This document shows, one piece after another, positions 48,910 through 62,269 of a DNA stretch of 64,000 nucleotides. Within the stretch, counting starts at the first letter, position 1. The number at the start of each line of letters is the position of its first letter. The DNA is from Syncephalis fuscata (Eukaryota; Zoopagomycota; Zoopagomycetes; Zoopagales; Piptocephalidaceae): the NCBI GenBank assembly GCA_025786725.1, contig JAHLTZ010000013.1, forward strand, positions 372,001-436,000, given 5' to 3'. The position numbers and the translations under genes were made by a program. Below the pieces are notes generated by a model. That model made no database searches and had not been told where the DNA came from. It saw only the letters and a list, made by a program, of their open reading frames with translations.

Positions 48910-49988
48910 CTATTGTAGCTGCGTATTTAATCGGTAAAGTGTATCTACACACGAAACTTCCATACGGATATCTGCCCAGCTATCACCACGAGTTGATCCG
49001 ATATTAATCATAGCGATCTCTCGTGGCTTTGCCTTTCTTAGTACACGCATAGCCGATCCCACGGCCAGTGATGTTCCCATTACCAATAGGGCAGTGCTAT
49101 TGTTTATAATCTCATCAACAGCATTGTGCACGTGACGAGGAATACTTTCTCCAAAGAACACAACATTTGGTTTGTAAATACCGCCACAGTTAAAACAGCT
49201 TGGATAATTAAAATTCGTGTGAGATAAAATTTGTCGATGCTTCGAAGCAACGGCATATTCTGCTGCCGATTTTGGTTCTATACGAATATGCTGTTCCTTC
49301 AATGGTAATGCTGCTCCACGCCTAGAATAGCCGCTATTTCTACATCACCATCTGGTGTCATTTTCCACGTCTCGCCAAAATTAGCATCCGTTGGTTTATG
49401 AGCGGCAATTGAAAAATGCCTTTGAGCTGCAGCCCAGTCAGGATTCAGCTCTTCGAGCCATAGCTGCATCCGGTCTCTTTCTACGATGTCTGCGCACTGC
49501 GTGCAACTTACCTGACGCAATGCGCCGTGTAGCTCAACTACGCCAGTAGTGCCAGCGGCCAAGTGCAACCCGTCAACATTCTGCGTTATCCCGTGGGGAC
49601 AAAACCAACCGCGCCGCTGTAGCTGCGCAAGGGCTATATGGCCACGATTTGGCTGTGCCTTCTGCATCGGCAGGTATCCAAAAAACGACCGGGCCCAGTA
49701 CCGCTGCCGGAGGCCGAGTCCCGCATAAACTCCTGGTAGAATGTAACTTTATAGTTGGGATTCCGTGTATAAACGCCATTTTTTCCTCGATAGTCGGGAA
49801 TGCCTGACTCGGTACTAAATCCTTATAGTCCACCCGTCAATGAGCCGTCTCAAGCCAGCTCTCCTTCACCTACCTGCGCCTGTAAGAAATGTGATACCAC
49901 CGCGGTGTCGACCGAAGAAATTTACCAACAGCTCAGTTGCTGCTTCAACAGAATGCTGCGTTTTGCCGAGTTGGCTGACGTATGACAT
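48910..49988 (-). CDS. Sirtuin, class II / SIRT4-like NAD-dependent deacylase
   Basis: Exon 1 (49988 to about 49883) gives MSYVSQLGKTQHS and ends GITFLTGAG. After an intron of about 50 nt, exon 2 continues with FSTESGIPDYRGKNGVYT, completing the GAGxSxxSGIPDYRG NAD-binding motif. Then come RYWARSFFGY (class II), GITQNVDGLH, the catalytic His in VVELHG, and the zinc pairs CTQC and CFNC. FGESIP and VMGTSLAVGSAMR follow. The frame changes at a C3/G3 run (49720-49722) and near 49326; one extra base at each restores the family reading. Class II sirtuins are generally mitochondrial deacylases or ADP-ribosyl or lipoamide-acting enzymes. No clear targeting peptide is obvious here. Confidence 0.8.
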
Positions 49989-50391
49989 GGCAGGAAGATT
50001 GTATGACGAGGTCGCCTTTGGCTGCAAACATATTTAAATAACCACCATTGTAGTACGATCATCGATAATTATCGATAACCATTAGTACTGGGTGCTAAAG
50101 CCCACTACAGCTTAATAAAATATTTGTATTTCAAAAGCCGTCTTTATTCGAATATAGAACTGAATATTCTTTGTTTAAAGTAATTATAAGATTGTTGATT
50201 TACTTTATTAATAAATAACAACCGTTTATTACAAGCTGCCTATAGCCATGAATTAAACAAATTTAATTACTTTATTAGCTACTATACATTTATATATATA
50301 AATAAAAGCACCAGCTACTATTGCATCAAGTATTACTAGTATAAGCATCCTACTTGCAAAGAGCATGGTATTGCAAATCATTGATTGTTTA
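49989..50391. other. Short intergenic spacer
   Basis: AT-rich spacer upstream of the sirtuin and downstream of the WD40 gene. No gene seen. Confidence 0.5.
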
Positions 50392-52688
50392 TTATACAGA
50401 AACGACGGCCGACCCTTTTAGAAACCATAGATTTGGTTTCCAAATTTGTACACTACTTTCTTGGTGATTGGTCGATGCTATCGAAGCAATAACACCAGGA
50501 ATACGAGGATGCCATGCTATTTGTTTAATCGGTGCGCTATAGGCAATAGCCATTAATAACTCATAACTAGCTTTAGAAATCGCACTTACTAATGCGCAAA
50601 ATGTCGGAAAATAAGTGCCGTATCATCTAATGTTGTTCCTATAACCTAATCAATATAAATAGATTAATAGCTAGTTACAGTAAGTAGCTTATGGCATATT
50701 AATATAACATACCTCTTTCTCGGCATTAACCAGAGTCATGCTCATATCACTCGAACCAGTAGCAAATACATTCGATAGATGAGGTGACCATCGAACACAA
50801 GTGACAGGTTTAGAGTGATATTTAAATTGTTTAATGGGCTCATTCTAGAATAGCTGTCAATATCATCAAATATAATTTTACAATGTCTATTTACTTGCCA
50901 TAGCATTGCTCGAATGTTTCCGCATATCCCATAGCAATACATTGCCTTCAGTGCTACCACAAAGTAACTGATATACTTGTTTTGTATTCCAGCTACACGT
51001 CAATAAAGGGGCAGGCTGATGCATTTTAACCTGTCCAACCGCCGTAACATTATTAATACCGATTGCTTTTTACTATTTGATCACTTACTACACCAAGTGA
51101 TTTTTGTCGTAAATCCCATACTAATAATTTTCCATCATTAGTCACACCACAGAACCAATGACCACCAGGATGTTTATCAAGCTCACAAATCAAACTTGTT
51201 TTATCACCAAGTCTTGTTCGACTGTATTAATACCAGTGTATATCTAGTGGCTACATTTTGAAATACTTACGAATTCGACATTACTGCCGGTGTTTCTGGT
51301 CGATTTCGGTCATAACATACAAACTGTCCACTCATAGCTAAATAATCCAATGAGTTAATTGGTTGGTGGTTAACCAATACCTTGTTCTACGTACCACCAT
51401 TAACAATATACTGAGAAGTAACACATATACCAGGACCAGGACGACAATCAAGTGTTTTAAACCTATATAGTCATCGTGTAAGTTTTCTATTCTACTTATT
51501 GCCGTTCACTGCTATTAATTACGCTTTACAATGGGCCACCGTTTGAGTATCTAGACTAGCATATTGATACAATGTATTCTCTCCCGCAGTTACAACACCT
51601 CCATCTTCATCTGTACTATTGTTATTATATAACATTACAATTAATACAAGTAAAAATATATAAGCACTCTATTACTTGCATTAAATTACGCAATTTAGCA
51701 TCAGGATGCTCAACAGAAATCGTCTCCTGTATTCTCTAATTCAGCTGTTAGTCTCTTATGACCACCCACTTATGACCGTTAGCTATTCACCTCAGATGAC
51801 GATGAAGTACCATCAAATATACCGTGTAAATTATCCCATTGTTCTCCAGCATTGACAGGCAATTTAATATTGGCCAATGTTAATAATTCCATGGGTTGCC
51901 GTGATAAATAACTGTCACCGCTCTGATCTCTTCCATTTTCTCTTCTTTCTGATTGATGTACACCTAAAACAACAAATCCAATATGTGTGCTGTCAATACA
52001 AATAATGATTATTTAATTCATTTAGTTTACCATAGATTAATTTATGAGCTCCATTAACATTTACTTCAGTATTTGCCCATGATATAGCAAACAATTTAGT
52101 ATTTGCATCATATTTCCTCTCAATCAAATACTCGTATAACATTGGTACATTTTCACGCCAGCTTTCTTTTATCAAACTATCGCTATTACGCCATGCTGGC
52201 TGCTGTTGTGGCTGTTGTACTGGTGGCTGTGGTAACAATGCACCTATACGTGCTCTAACCGTGCCCATTTCAATTCTTCGCTTTCTACCTGTATAACTGC
52301 TGCCATGGCTATTATTATGCTCATGACTAGAATCTGGTGTTGTGTTGCGGTCTTTATACGAAGAAGAAGAAGAAAAGCGCGTATCTTGTGCTGTTTTACG
52401 ATAATTGCTATTTGAATCTCTATTGCTTTCACGACCTCGATGAGCATTATAGTTTGAATTGTTTAGACTACGGTCTTGTCGACCAGAACGTTCTTTATGA
52501 TGGCCACGCCGGTCATTATTGCGACTGTAAGTAGATCTTGAATTCTCGCTATTGCTATTGTCATGGTTGTACTCATCGTCTCGTTTCCTACGATAAGTGT
52601 TATTGCTATGAGAGTAGTCGTTATGGTTACTATTATTCGAAGAGTGACCGTGGCTATAAGTGTTATTATATCGATTTCGTCTGGACAT
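50392..52688 (-). CDS. WD40 protein, MSI1/RBBP4-like, with long Ser/Asn/Arg-rich head
   Basis: The start is Met 52688 (MSRRNRYNN). About 140 residues of Ser/Asn/Arg/Asp-rich low-complexity sequence precede a segment resembling the histone-binding N-terminal helix of MSI1/RBBP proteins (SWRENVPMLYEYLIERK). Many short exons then carry propeller blades, among them HWFCGVTNDGKLLVWDLRQK, LLCGSTEGNVLLWDMRK, the YHSKPVTCVRWSPHLSNV blade, FATGSSDMSM, and a final KQIAWHPRIPGVIASIAS / VQIWKPNLW. The stop is at 50392-50394. An A4 run (50598-50601) needs one more base to join RHF to CALVSAISKASYE. Assignment to MSI1-type chromatin chaperones is moderate: blade order and the N-helix fit, but the head is unusual and exon limits inside 50700-51950 are provisional. 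Confidence 0.6.
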
Positions 52689-52783
52689 GACTATCAAGTG
52701 TAAATACGTAATAAAAAGAAAATACTAAAATGAATTATTTTATTTAGTCATTTTTATATTTACTACTACTATGATTAGTACGA

Positions 52784-55700
52784 TTATCGATTACGCTTGT
52801 TTCCTTGAGCCAGTTCAGAGAAAGTGTCCAACAAGTTATTAATATCAAATTCAAGACTCAAACCGGTGTCTGAATAGCATTTTTGTAGCAGATCTGTAAA
52901 TCGTCCATGGTCACGAATAAACTCCTCTTGTATTCCATGCCATACAACTTGTAATAGACCGTCTTCATCAGAAAAGTGTTTGTTGACTCGTTTATAAAGC
53001 GAATCAATAGATCGTTTGACCTATAAATGGCTATTTAATATTATTTATCAATAGACATATTAAACCTACCTCTTTCCATGGATATTGGTTGATAACCTTT
53101 TTCAACTGTGCTTTATTGTAAGAAACGTGGAATCCAATTTCTTGTGGTGTAGTTGTCTTCAATAAAACGTCGACACCGTCAAAGAACTCTAATAGTTTAC
53201 CGATGGCCCTTCGTGCATTCAATTTGATATATGTTGTAAGATGTAAATCATATGATGCCTTGGACATTTTGACAAATGGATCCAATGATGACACTCGACA
53301 TGCTCGTACTTCCAAATTGAAGTGATGCATGTTCTCTAAATTAAATAATAAATAAAAACTGATTAGTAAATATATTATGGATTAGAAATAGAGTACACTT
53401 ACCAATAGTCAATATATGTTTATTTAACTGTTCCTTATCGTCAGCTTCAGCCTCACGGGCCATAGCATCTAGTACAGATAACATCTTTTGTACCAGTTTT
53501 GCATAAGCATCGTCGGTACTTTTTCTCACAGCAGTTGTACAGCCTTCAAGTGCATTCTCCATTCGTTTTACAAAGTTCTAACGTTGAATAAGTCTATGCT
53601 TACTATGAAGCACATTGGATGCCCTCAATTCTTACCGGGAATATACGAATAAATGGAAGAATACCGCTACGTTTCTTGGTCGTCACCTTTGTTTCTTCAA
53701 TGGCTCGTATTTGTTCATCCTAATAGCCATTTAATGTTCATTATATTCATTATTTCATTAATACAGCCGGTTAACTTACAATAAAGTTATCAAATAGATT
53801 AGTTAATCGCTTTTGCATATTAGTTAACATAAGAATAGCATATTGCTGATTGCTATTATCCAGTTGTACAGTTAAATCCTCTACAGTGGCTAATAACGCC
53901 ACCAATGATCTAAATGACACTGATCAGCTCGATAATAATAGTTTATTTAGAGTCTCTTACATGCTACTAATACGTGCAATCTGTTCTATGTCACCCATCA
54001 AGTCAACAAGTAGTCCTTTAAACGTATCATCCATCAATCCCCTATTATTAGTTAGTTAATCAATGATTATAGACTAGACTGTTACATATTATGTATATAT
54101 ACATAAATACTTACATCATTCGTTTCTTTAGTTTGATATCGGTTGTTTGTTCACGTGGACGATCCAATTTACCAACTGTCTTATGTCCACCACGTACCCA
54201 TGGCATGTAGCCATAAGAAGTGCCTAAATGGAACAGATCTGTAACAAAATTCTGTTCTCTAACTACTGCCGATATAATACTTTGGACTGATTTAGCCAAT
54301 GCCTAATTAAACATAGTATTAGGATTAGTATTAGTATTAACACTGCTGGTCTATATTGTCATAGATGTAATCTGTAAACACTTGCCAAGTCATATTTCCG
54401 TAATGAATTTGATGGTGTTGACCCGTGTCCACTCTTAGTAGTACTTGTAAATACTACAACAAATAACAGTATTAGTGACAATGACATAATACTACATCAC
54501 TTACAGTGTTCTGTATCTTCTGTTGGTTGCTTTTTCGGCGTTAATACGCCAAGTCCAAATGCAAGTAATTCTTTTATTTCCTCTTTGTAAGCAACAGCGA
54601 CAGCCTGGGCGTATAGCTATAATAAAGACATATAAATGAGTATACTGTATATTATATTCATTGCAGTGACCTACATCTAATAGCTCATTGTGTCGACGTG
54701 GATCAACTTCTTTAATCCATAGCATAAGGCCACGATAACGTGATAGTGACTCTTCTAAGGTTCGATGTCCATTCAACATAAATGAGGCCACCACACCGGA
54801 TTTGGCATATTCACTGACACATCGATCTGCCTAATTAATTATACATACACATACACACATATATATATATATATATAAGTTTTCAATGTTTTATATAGCT
54901 ATTACACAACTTACTTGAAATGTAAAGGTGATTTTAAGGAAATCCACCATACGCACCACAAAGTTGTTGGCATGTAGATGAAAGTATTCAATACGTTCAT
55001 TTACTACGTACATATCGCGTAGACCTATAGAGTATAGAATATATATATATACGGCGTTGTAATAATTGTTGTTGCATTAGTCGTATATTTGATCCTATAT
55101 GGCTATATGTATGTAACACTTACCCTCGTCAAATTTGTTATTAAGGCGGCGTAATAGTCGTGCCGCTGCTTCCTCAACCTTGACAATGCCTTGATCGGTT
55201 GACATTGATTCTTCACGTAGTGTACTTAATGATTTCTCTGGAATACTAAGTGCTGCCTAATTGATATGAACTAGCATAAGTAATGCTCATATTGATGCTC
55301 TAGTCAATATGCTACTTACCAAAAGCTCATCAACCTCCCTTAACAAAGACTTTTGATTACGCGTTTGTACATGCATCGCTTTATTCTGCGACTGAATAAG
55401 TTGTACATCCTCGCCAATCACCTAGCACCAGATTAATAAATGGCGTTGATTAGTATAAGATGTAGATACACCAATAATTCTATCTGTTACCTTAAGCTGG
55501 CCTTTAAACGTTTCGGACCATGCTTCAATACTGTCAAGTTCACGAATGGCACTTTCCAGCTGAGTAATAACCGCATCTACCTGTCGGTCAGCCTCTAGAA
55601 TAGCACGAACATTTTCCTATATGTTGCCAGATTAGCTATACTGACCGGCCATCCAATCATCCTGATAGTATTAGCGCTTTTAAATAACTTACCGCTTCAG

Positions 55701-55878
55701 AATGTGCAAGGTCGGTGACTAGGCGCACGTCAATGGCCTGTATTTCGCCGAAATCCTTGGAATAGGCTTCAGCATACGATTCAAGAATAGTCAGTTCACT
55801 AAACGCTTCTTCGGTTGCAGCTGCATTTTTCGCTACGGATGCGTCCCTATTATCATCATCTTGGTTCTCTCTCTCCAT
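52784..55878 (-). CDS. SEC3: Exocyst complex subunit Sec3 (EXOC1), core/C-terminal region
   Basis: More than a dozen short exons run from Met 55878 (MERENQDDDNRD) to the stop at 52784. The N-terminal part is coiled-coil-like (VRAILEADRQVDAVITQLES). The C-terminus is diagnostic: LLEFFDGVDVLL, HVSYNKAQLKKVINQYPWKE, SIDSLYKRVNKHFSDEDG, LLQVVWHGIQEEFIRDHGRF and LEFDINNLLDTF. These match the end of EXOC1/Sec3, including the position of the Tyr-Lys-[KR]-Val helix. Sec3 is the membrane-proximal exocyst subunit that marks exocytosis sites and tip growth. Its usual N-terminal PH-like PIP2-binding domain is not found: the frame stays open to 56037, but that part lacks PH features. The missing domain may lie in unrecognised upstream exons. 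Confidence 0.85.
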
Positions 55879-56158
55879 CTCTATGGATATTTTAGCTAAC
55901 GGATAGGAAATAGGGAGGATGCAACGATTACGGCGCGATAGCCAGTTGCTAGTCGTCCAGCCGGTAGAGCAAGTAAAAGAAATATATACGATACTTGCTT
56001 TGTTGTTGGCCACAGCACCAGGTGACGCTTTAATCAACCTCTATTCACTCGATTATAATCCACCCAATTCGCATTGGTTCATTGTGTGTACCTGCATAAT
56101 TACCATAATAGTTATTACTATTTCTACAATCGACGAAAAAAAAAGACTAAACTACTTT

Positions 56159-56219
<61 letters not shown>

Positions 56220-57019
56220 TGTCATGGATCAACACTCGGTAGAATTAGTGCATTCTTAGAATAAAGACACACAAATAACCTTATTCACTAGTAACCGTTT
56301 ATTCGTGGTAATGAAACGCCACAAGTTATTGGTTTTATCCGTCAAATTATAACTGCCTTGGCTGTTTCAGCAATAGTAGCTAAACAATACAGCGTTTTCA
56401 AAACGTTCCACGGGCAATGGATTCATCCGTGATTATGTTACAATTAAAAAAAGGTCGTCAAGGCAAAGTATCAAAATGTTAAAGGCCTAGAATTGTCATA
56501 TAGCTATGACTTTTGCATCTGAGTTCATTTTCTCAAGGATGCATCGCTAATACTTTTATTTAGACTTCAATACTACCTTGATGGTCATTACCGCTTCAAG
56601 TTCATGAAATATTTATGCCTTCATATTAAATAAACAAATTTTACGACTAGAATTTCTTGTTTATTGACAGCATTATTGCACCATCGCTAAACGTCTGCTT
56701 ATCAGTTGTTTTTAGCATGGTGACACAATTGGGTCGCAACATCTGTACGTGCTATCTACTTCGTTATCTCATCGTGAACGTCTGTTTTGTATAATTGAGC
56801 TCAATATCAATCCAAACGCATGGTCTTGAAACACTCTGAAAACGACCTATTCTTATCGCTCAACAAATCTGTGCAACGTTACATACATGTTTAAGGCACG
56901 CGGCGCATTATATTTAAATAGAGAAGATTTTTACTTGTGGCTACAAGTTTTAATTTACTACTCACATTTAATTTTTACGAATACATTAATTTTATTTTTT
57001 CACTCAACTAATTATAACT
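55879..57019. other. Divergent intergenic region with TTA microsatellite
   Basis: Spacer between divergent Sec3 and P450 genes. It contains an uninterrupted (TTA)~18 tract at about 56164-56218. I searched it for exons of the Sec3 PH domain on the minus strand and found none that convince. Confidence 0.5.
56164..56218. repeat. (TTA)n microsatellite, about 18 units
   Basis: Perfect TTA/TAA trinucleotide run, the longest in the window. Similar shorter tracts lie at about 10138-10162 and 16326-16356. Confidence 0.95.
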
Positions 57020-59170
57020 ATGGCAATTATACACGAACTATTAGCTACTATTGCAGCTATTCCGTTCAATTGGAGCTATATAGCCATTTTATGTGGATTG
57101 ATATGGCTTGGAAAAGTATGCGATACGTGCCACAGTATTTATTATTTAACCATAACAAACATTAGGTAATTTATAAAGACTTCTTTTCCGATATAAGCAA
57201 AGTACCTGGCCTTCCGTTTCTTACATTCTTTAAAGGATTTCGTATATACAATACGATAACTGGAAATGGCATCCGCTATGAGCATTCCATGCTCAAACGC
57301 TATGGCAAAATTGTCCGTCTAAGTAAGTAGCGAGTACAGCACATGTGCAATATTTTTAAAACACACAGAATTAACCAGAGAAAATTAGGCCCCAACGAAA
57401 TTGGCCTATCTGATCCAGAAGCGATCAAAGCGGTACTAGCCTCGACAAAGTTTCGAAAAACTGACACGTATTCCAATTTTCAATTTCATCGTGACAATAT
57501 TTTCTCAACACAGTAAGTGATACAAGGCTGTTTAGGTATTTTATTTACTAAAGACGATAATTAGAGACGTCGTACTCCACCGTAGACTGGTTAGTCAGCC
57601 GTTGGCTTATAAAATAGATTTAATGCTAATTTCAGTAAATAGAAACGTATGATTGGTCCAGTATTTTCAAACGGTTCCGTTGCTGAAGTAGAACCACTCG
57701 TTCGTGAAGCCGGTATCAAACGTTTAGTTGCTCGAATTGCCGAGTATGCCAATGCCGGTACCAATTTTGATATCATGGAACTATTCCTTTATACCTCCTG
57801 TGTAAGTTTCTCCAAATATTTTTCATATTTATTTTAACGGTTTTTGTAGGATATTATTGGAGAAGTTGCCTTTGGTGGCTCATTTAACACATTGCTATGC
57901 AAACCAGACGAGAAACCACATCCAGTAATTCACTGGATTAACGACATAACTTATTTGGGAATATTGGTATGTACTTTTGTTTGCCACCATTGTTGTTCCT
58001 GTCGCTTATGGTGATATATACAGAAATTTGGCCTTGGGCCACTGTGCCATCCTTTACTATTTTCAAGATATTTTGAATCTGAACGTAAATTGATTGAGGT
58101 AAATTTAAAAACACACCAGTATATCAATTTATTTAAATATACTAATCTATCGAAATAATTAGTTTACACGATCGGCAATTTTAAAGCGTATTCAAGAGAA
58201 TACTGAACAGGATAACAAGCATCAGTTCAAAAATGGCTATGTAAAAGATGTTTTGCAGCGTCTATTGGAATCAAAGGACGATGAGACAGGCAATAAATTT
58301 AATCTTGACGAGATGATTGCCCAATCCATTGCTATGCTGTAAGTTTAAATTTAATATTTAATATTCCGTCTTTACTAACAATACTCAATAGTGTAGGAGG
58401 AACGGATACAACTGCAATAACGCTCACTTGGTAAGTAAAGACTTGAGCTGTCGTAGTTTAATACTAATTTTATCTATAAAGGGGAATGTATATTCTTTGT
58501 CAATATCCTAAAGTTATGCACCAGCTAAAGGAAGAGCTTATGGCAGCCTTTCCCGACTCTAATCAAACGATGCTGTACAATGATGTTAAACAGCTGCCTT
58601 ATCTTAACGCCGTTATTTTGGAAATCTTACGCATGTACACTGTGGCCACTGGCAGCCAACGATTGACTCCGCCAGGCGGTGCAGTTATCTGCGGTATTTA
58701 TATACCAGGCAATGTAAGTATATATGTGTGTGTGTTTGTATGCGTGTGTGTTTATAAAATTCAATTTATTTAATATGCCAATAGTGCGTTATTAGTCCAA
58801 TTTTTGAGGCCGTTCATCAAAATTCGGATATTTACGGTCAAAATCCACAAGAGTTCCGTCCTAGCCGCTGGATAGATGTTGAGCCAAATCAGCTCTTGAA
58901 TATGCGTCAATCCCTTATGGCTTTTTCCATGGGGTCACGCGCGTGTATTGGTCAAAAGTAAGAATATACGTAGCATCATGTTTATATGATCTGATCTTTT
59001 TTAATAGTTTGGCATGGATGGAGATGCGTTTGACATTGGCTCATTTATTCCGTCAGTTTAAATTCACCATTCCTGAGGACGCTAAAACTGATATGACGCC
59101 CATGTCTCTTTTTATTCTAAAGCCATATGAAGAGAAATTATATGTTAAAGCAACAAATAATACCGATTGA
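57020..59170 (+). CDS. Cytochrome P450 monooxygenase
   Basis: About eleven exons, the first 57020-57115 and the second 57166-57322, the last ending at 59170. An N-terminal membrane anchor (WSYIAILCGLIWLGK) is followed by a proline-containing hinge (KVPGLPFLTFFKGF). The I-helix oxygen-binding motif is VGGTDTTAITLTW, encoded by a short exon at ~58393-58432. The K-helix is EILR (ExxR), the PERF region is EFRPSRW, and the heme loop is FSMGSRACIG with the ligand Cys (FxxGxRxCxG). All landmarks are intact with no frame break. An intron in the C-helix region must end at 57645 (AG before AAACGT), skipping an in-frame TAA at the nearer AG. It is an ER-anchored monooxygenase of unknown substrate. Confidence 0.9.
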
Positions 59171-60751
59171 GCCATTATAGACTAAGCCAAGCCTATTAAA
59201 CGGCGATTAAATTATATTCTATATTTTTAAAATTGCATGGCGTGGCAATCAACATTTTAGCTATACTTATAATAAAACACTATAAAATAAATAACCATTG
59301 ATGAGCATATATCAAGTTTATTTAATAGTTTGTAAATAAAACTTCTTTTTTCTTTTAGCTGTACAGGATAAGCCTAGAGGTCTTTATTAATGGCATGCTA
59401 TCAATAGAGTATAAGATAATATAAAACATTATGAGTAAGTAAAAGTGCCTGAATGTTTATGGTCAAGTTATAGTGCATATAGTGCAATGAGTAGAATGAG
59501 CAAAGTATATTGGGACATATAAGCAACAAAGTGTATCCAATATGTCATAGAATAATATTTAATAGTGTGGGACAGAATAGGAATGATATAGGTAAATGGT
59601 GTATGTATGCATACTGGATAATAAATATACAATAATAAGTATTTGATGATTGATGTCACTCACCACTCATCATCATGTTCAATAGATTGGATGTTATTAA
59701 TATAGCTATTGAACCACCAAATACATTGAACCACCAACAAATTGTTTAACAAACTTGGCATAAATAAATAAAACATCTAATTAAAAAACAATCAATATTG
59801 TTGTTATAATGAATGGTATAAATTTGCAGTATCCAATGTAGCTAATTATAGCATTTTAATATGATAATACAAATTAGATTACAATGTAATTATATACATA
59901 AAAAACTATGAGTAGAATAACCATTACAACTAAAATATATTTAGGCTGCTATATGACAATGGTGTTTTTACAATAATTACAATCTCATTCAATCAACAGC
60001 TTCTAAACTAGTGTTACAATGCGGCGTTGAATTGCCGATTGTTTGGTGTCGCCTTTTCTTTGGCAGTCGGAATGATTCGTAAGCACACTATAGCGCTCTA
60101 ACTGATTATGATGCAGTTGAATCTACACAGCATCAAATACTAGCGCAATGCAGTTTAATAATTTAATGGATTCACTGAATCTGTTATGCTAACTGATTTT
60201 TGACACATTAGATATTAGTGTAAGTCACTGAATAATACTACGTCTGTTTTGATCAAACCATAATACATGTGCATAAATATAAAAATTGCAGTATTTTGTG
60301 CGTGTTTGTAATGCAATAATTGCCAAAATACACATTGATATCATTGCATTAAATTGTGTTATAGTAGTAAAATTTATCAAATTCAAAGATTAAATATTAA
60401 ACAATAATAACTTGATATAACCATTAATTAGCAATGCTTTAGTATTAGCAACATTATTTCCCTGTTTAGTGAATTGACATTAGTGATTTGCATAACTGAG
60501 GCATTGCCGTTTGCCATATTAATTGCAGTCACATCATGTGCAACCATTAGTAAATACTGTCACGCGTACGTTGCCGCCTTTGCGTCTTGTAACCAAACAA
60601 GGTACCCAACTTTTAGTCATGGTGTATTATTTTTGTGTGTTGCTCCCGACTTTTTTCGCCATTGAACCTTTGTAAGGCCGCATGCAATTCTTGCCTGTCG
60701 CTATTGCATTCAATATAAAACAGCACCGCGGAATCAACATACTTCATACAT
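59171..60751. other. Intergenic region containing repeat copy A
   Basis: About 1.6 kb, AT-rich, with one copy of the dispersed repeat listed separately (59463-59715). No supported gene otherwise. Confidence 0.5.
59463..59715 (-). repeat. Dispersed repeat, copy A
   Basis: About 250 bases collinear with 63106-63377, sharing AGTTATAG[TC]GCATATAG, GCATACTGGATAAT and the AGTATTTGATGATTGATG core. On the minus strand the end near 59665-59710 reads as a short peptide block (NNIQSIEHDDEW) followed by a GTGAGT donor-like site. Its ATG is lost. See copies B, C and D. Confidence 0.75.
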
Positions 60752-62269
60752 GTGTGTTCCTTTCTCACTCGCATGATTGATATTAAGCATCTTGGCATCA
60801 GTAACAATTGTTTTTTGTTATCGATTGATACAATATCACTATTCATTTGCAATCTACTCGTAACAAAGCCAATCAATATTGTGACAATTGTTTGGCCAAT
60901 CATTTGTACATCAATTTTAAATCCATTATACAGCCCACATTTAACCATTGAATATAGCCATGTTGCAATTAAACGAGTATCACTTTTTTTGCAACGTCAT
61001 ACTTATATACAACGTACGCTTTGGGTACTGTTGGTATGCGCTCTCTACGCTATCGTTGTGATACCCATCTACAAATTTTATTATCAAGAAGGCCTGCGCC
61101 GGCAGGTCCACATTGACCGAGCTCCGCTTTTTGCGGATATGGGAGAGTTGAAACAGCGTGCGGACCAACTGAATATAACAATCAACGAGTTGGTATATAG
61201 CAACGATACATTAATTCCAAAGGCTGAGAATTTCATCGATATTCTACTTCGGGCAACCGGAGCCGATTTTGCCAACAACGTTTTAAAAGTGCGTGCATCA
61301 TTTCTACCTGTGGGGACCTTTGCTCTGGACAACACCACAATAACTCAAGGAGATATTCGTGGTGCTGTAACAAAGGATTTGGAGGATGATATTATAGATC
61401 CAGAAGGTATTACAACGCCATCTGCTTTGGCCACACCTGTAATTGTGACCATTGGTACAACAACAATAAAGTTTCCGGCAAATCAAATAATGTAAGCTAG
61501 TGGCAAACCATACCATAATGATTATAAATGACCATTGACTTGTTATATAGGGAAGCCCGCGATTTACAAATACAATTTCAAAATGGAAATCAAGCAAATT
61601 ATCCACTTGACACGTATCCGGCATATATTTTCATAGAAGTACATCAGGAACAAGGAACCGATCCTATAAAAACATATCCTCCTGTGCCCTTCCAGGCTCA
61701 TTTTGACGGTGCTGTACAATCGCTTCTTTTTCGTGCTTTTATAATTCACGATTCGGTTACTAAAATGTCTTTCTACATTCGGACTCGGCGCACCATAACA
61801 ACAGTGCTATTTTCTGCATTCATCAGCATGCTAATGTGGTTTCTTACCTTGGCACTTGGCAGTCTATGGATGCAGCTTGTCGTACGTGGTCATGAAATTG
61901 CTCCAGCACACATGTCAATAGGTGTAGCCCTTTTATTTGCGCTACCTAGTTTGCGTAATGCTCAACCGGCCATTCCGCCAGTCGGTGTAGCCAGTGATAT
62001 GTTTGGATATATTTGGTAGGTTAATGAATGCCAATGTATCGCTATTTTTTGTATTAATTTAAAAATATGTAACCTATTATAGGAATATTACATTGATAAC
62101 GATATTCTCGGTCAGCATTATCATTACATATACGCTTCGATGGTCATTTCCCAAGAAAAAACCAGATTCAATACAAATTGTAGTGTCAGAACCAGCCACA
62201 TCAGCACAATTCACACCAGTTGTGTTACCAAGCGATAATAAACACCCGCATACATTGCCTGCAATGTGA
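60752..62269 (+). CDS. DUF4436-family membrane protein
   Basis: Three exons (60752-61492, 61552-62016, 62082-62269). One N-terminal helix (TLWVLLVCALYAIVVIPIY) is followed by a lumenal or extracellular beta-rich domain and three C-terminal helices. These are LFSAFISMLMWFLTLALGSL, a helix in HMSIGVALLFALPSLRN and ITLITIFSVSIIITYTLRW, then a short hydrophilic tail. The segment FALPSLRNAQPAIPPVG, and its position between helices 3 and 4, is characteristic of DUF4436 proteins found in fungi and bacteria. Function is unknown. The start is uncertain: the first two Mets (60752, 60773) precede ~60 residues of poor composition, and no other Met occurs before helix 1. The gene is flanked by copies of a dispersed repeat. 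Confidence 0.75.

Noticed and set aside
59468-59659. 63-codon hydrophobic frame on the minus strand
   Set aside because: It lies in the intron-like AT-rich part of repeat copy A and is not conserved in copies B or C.
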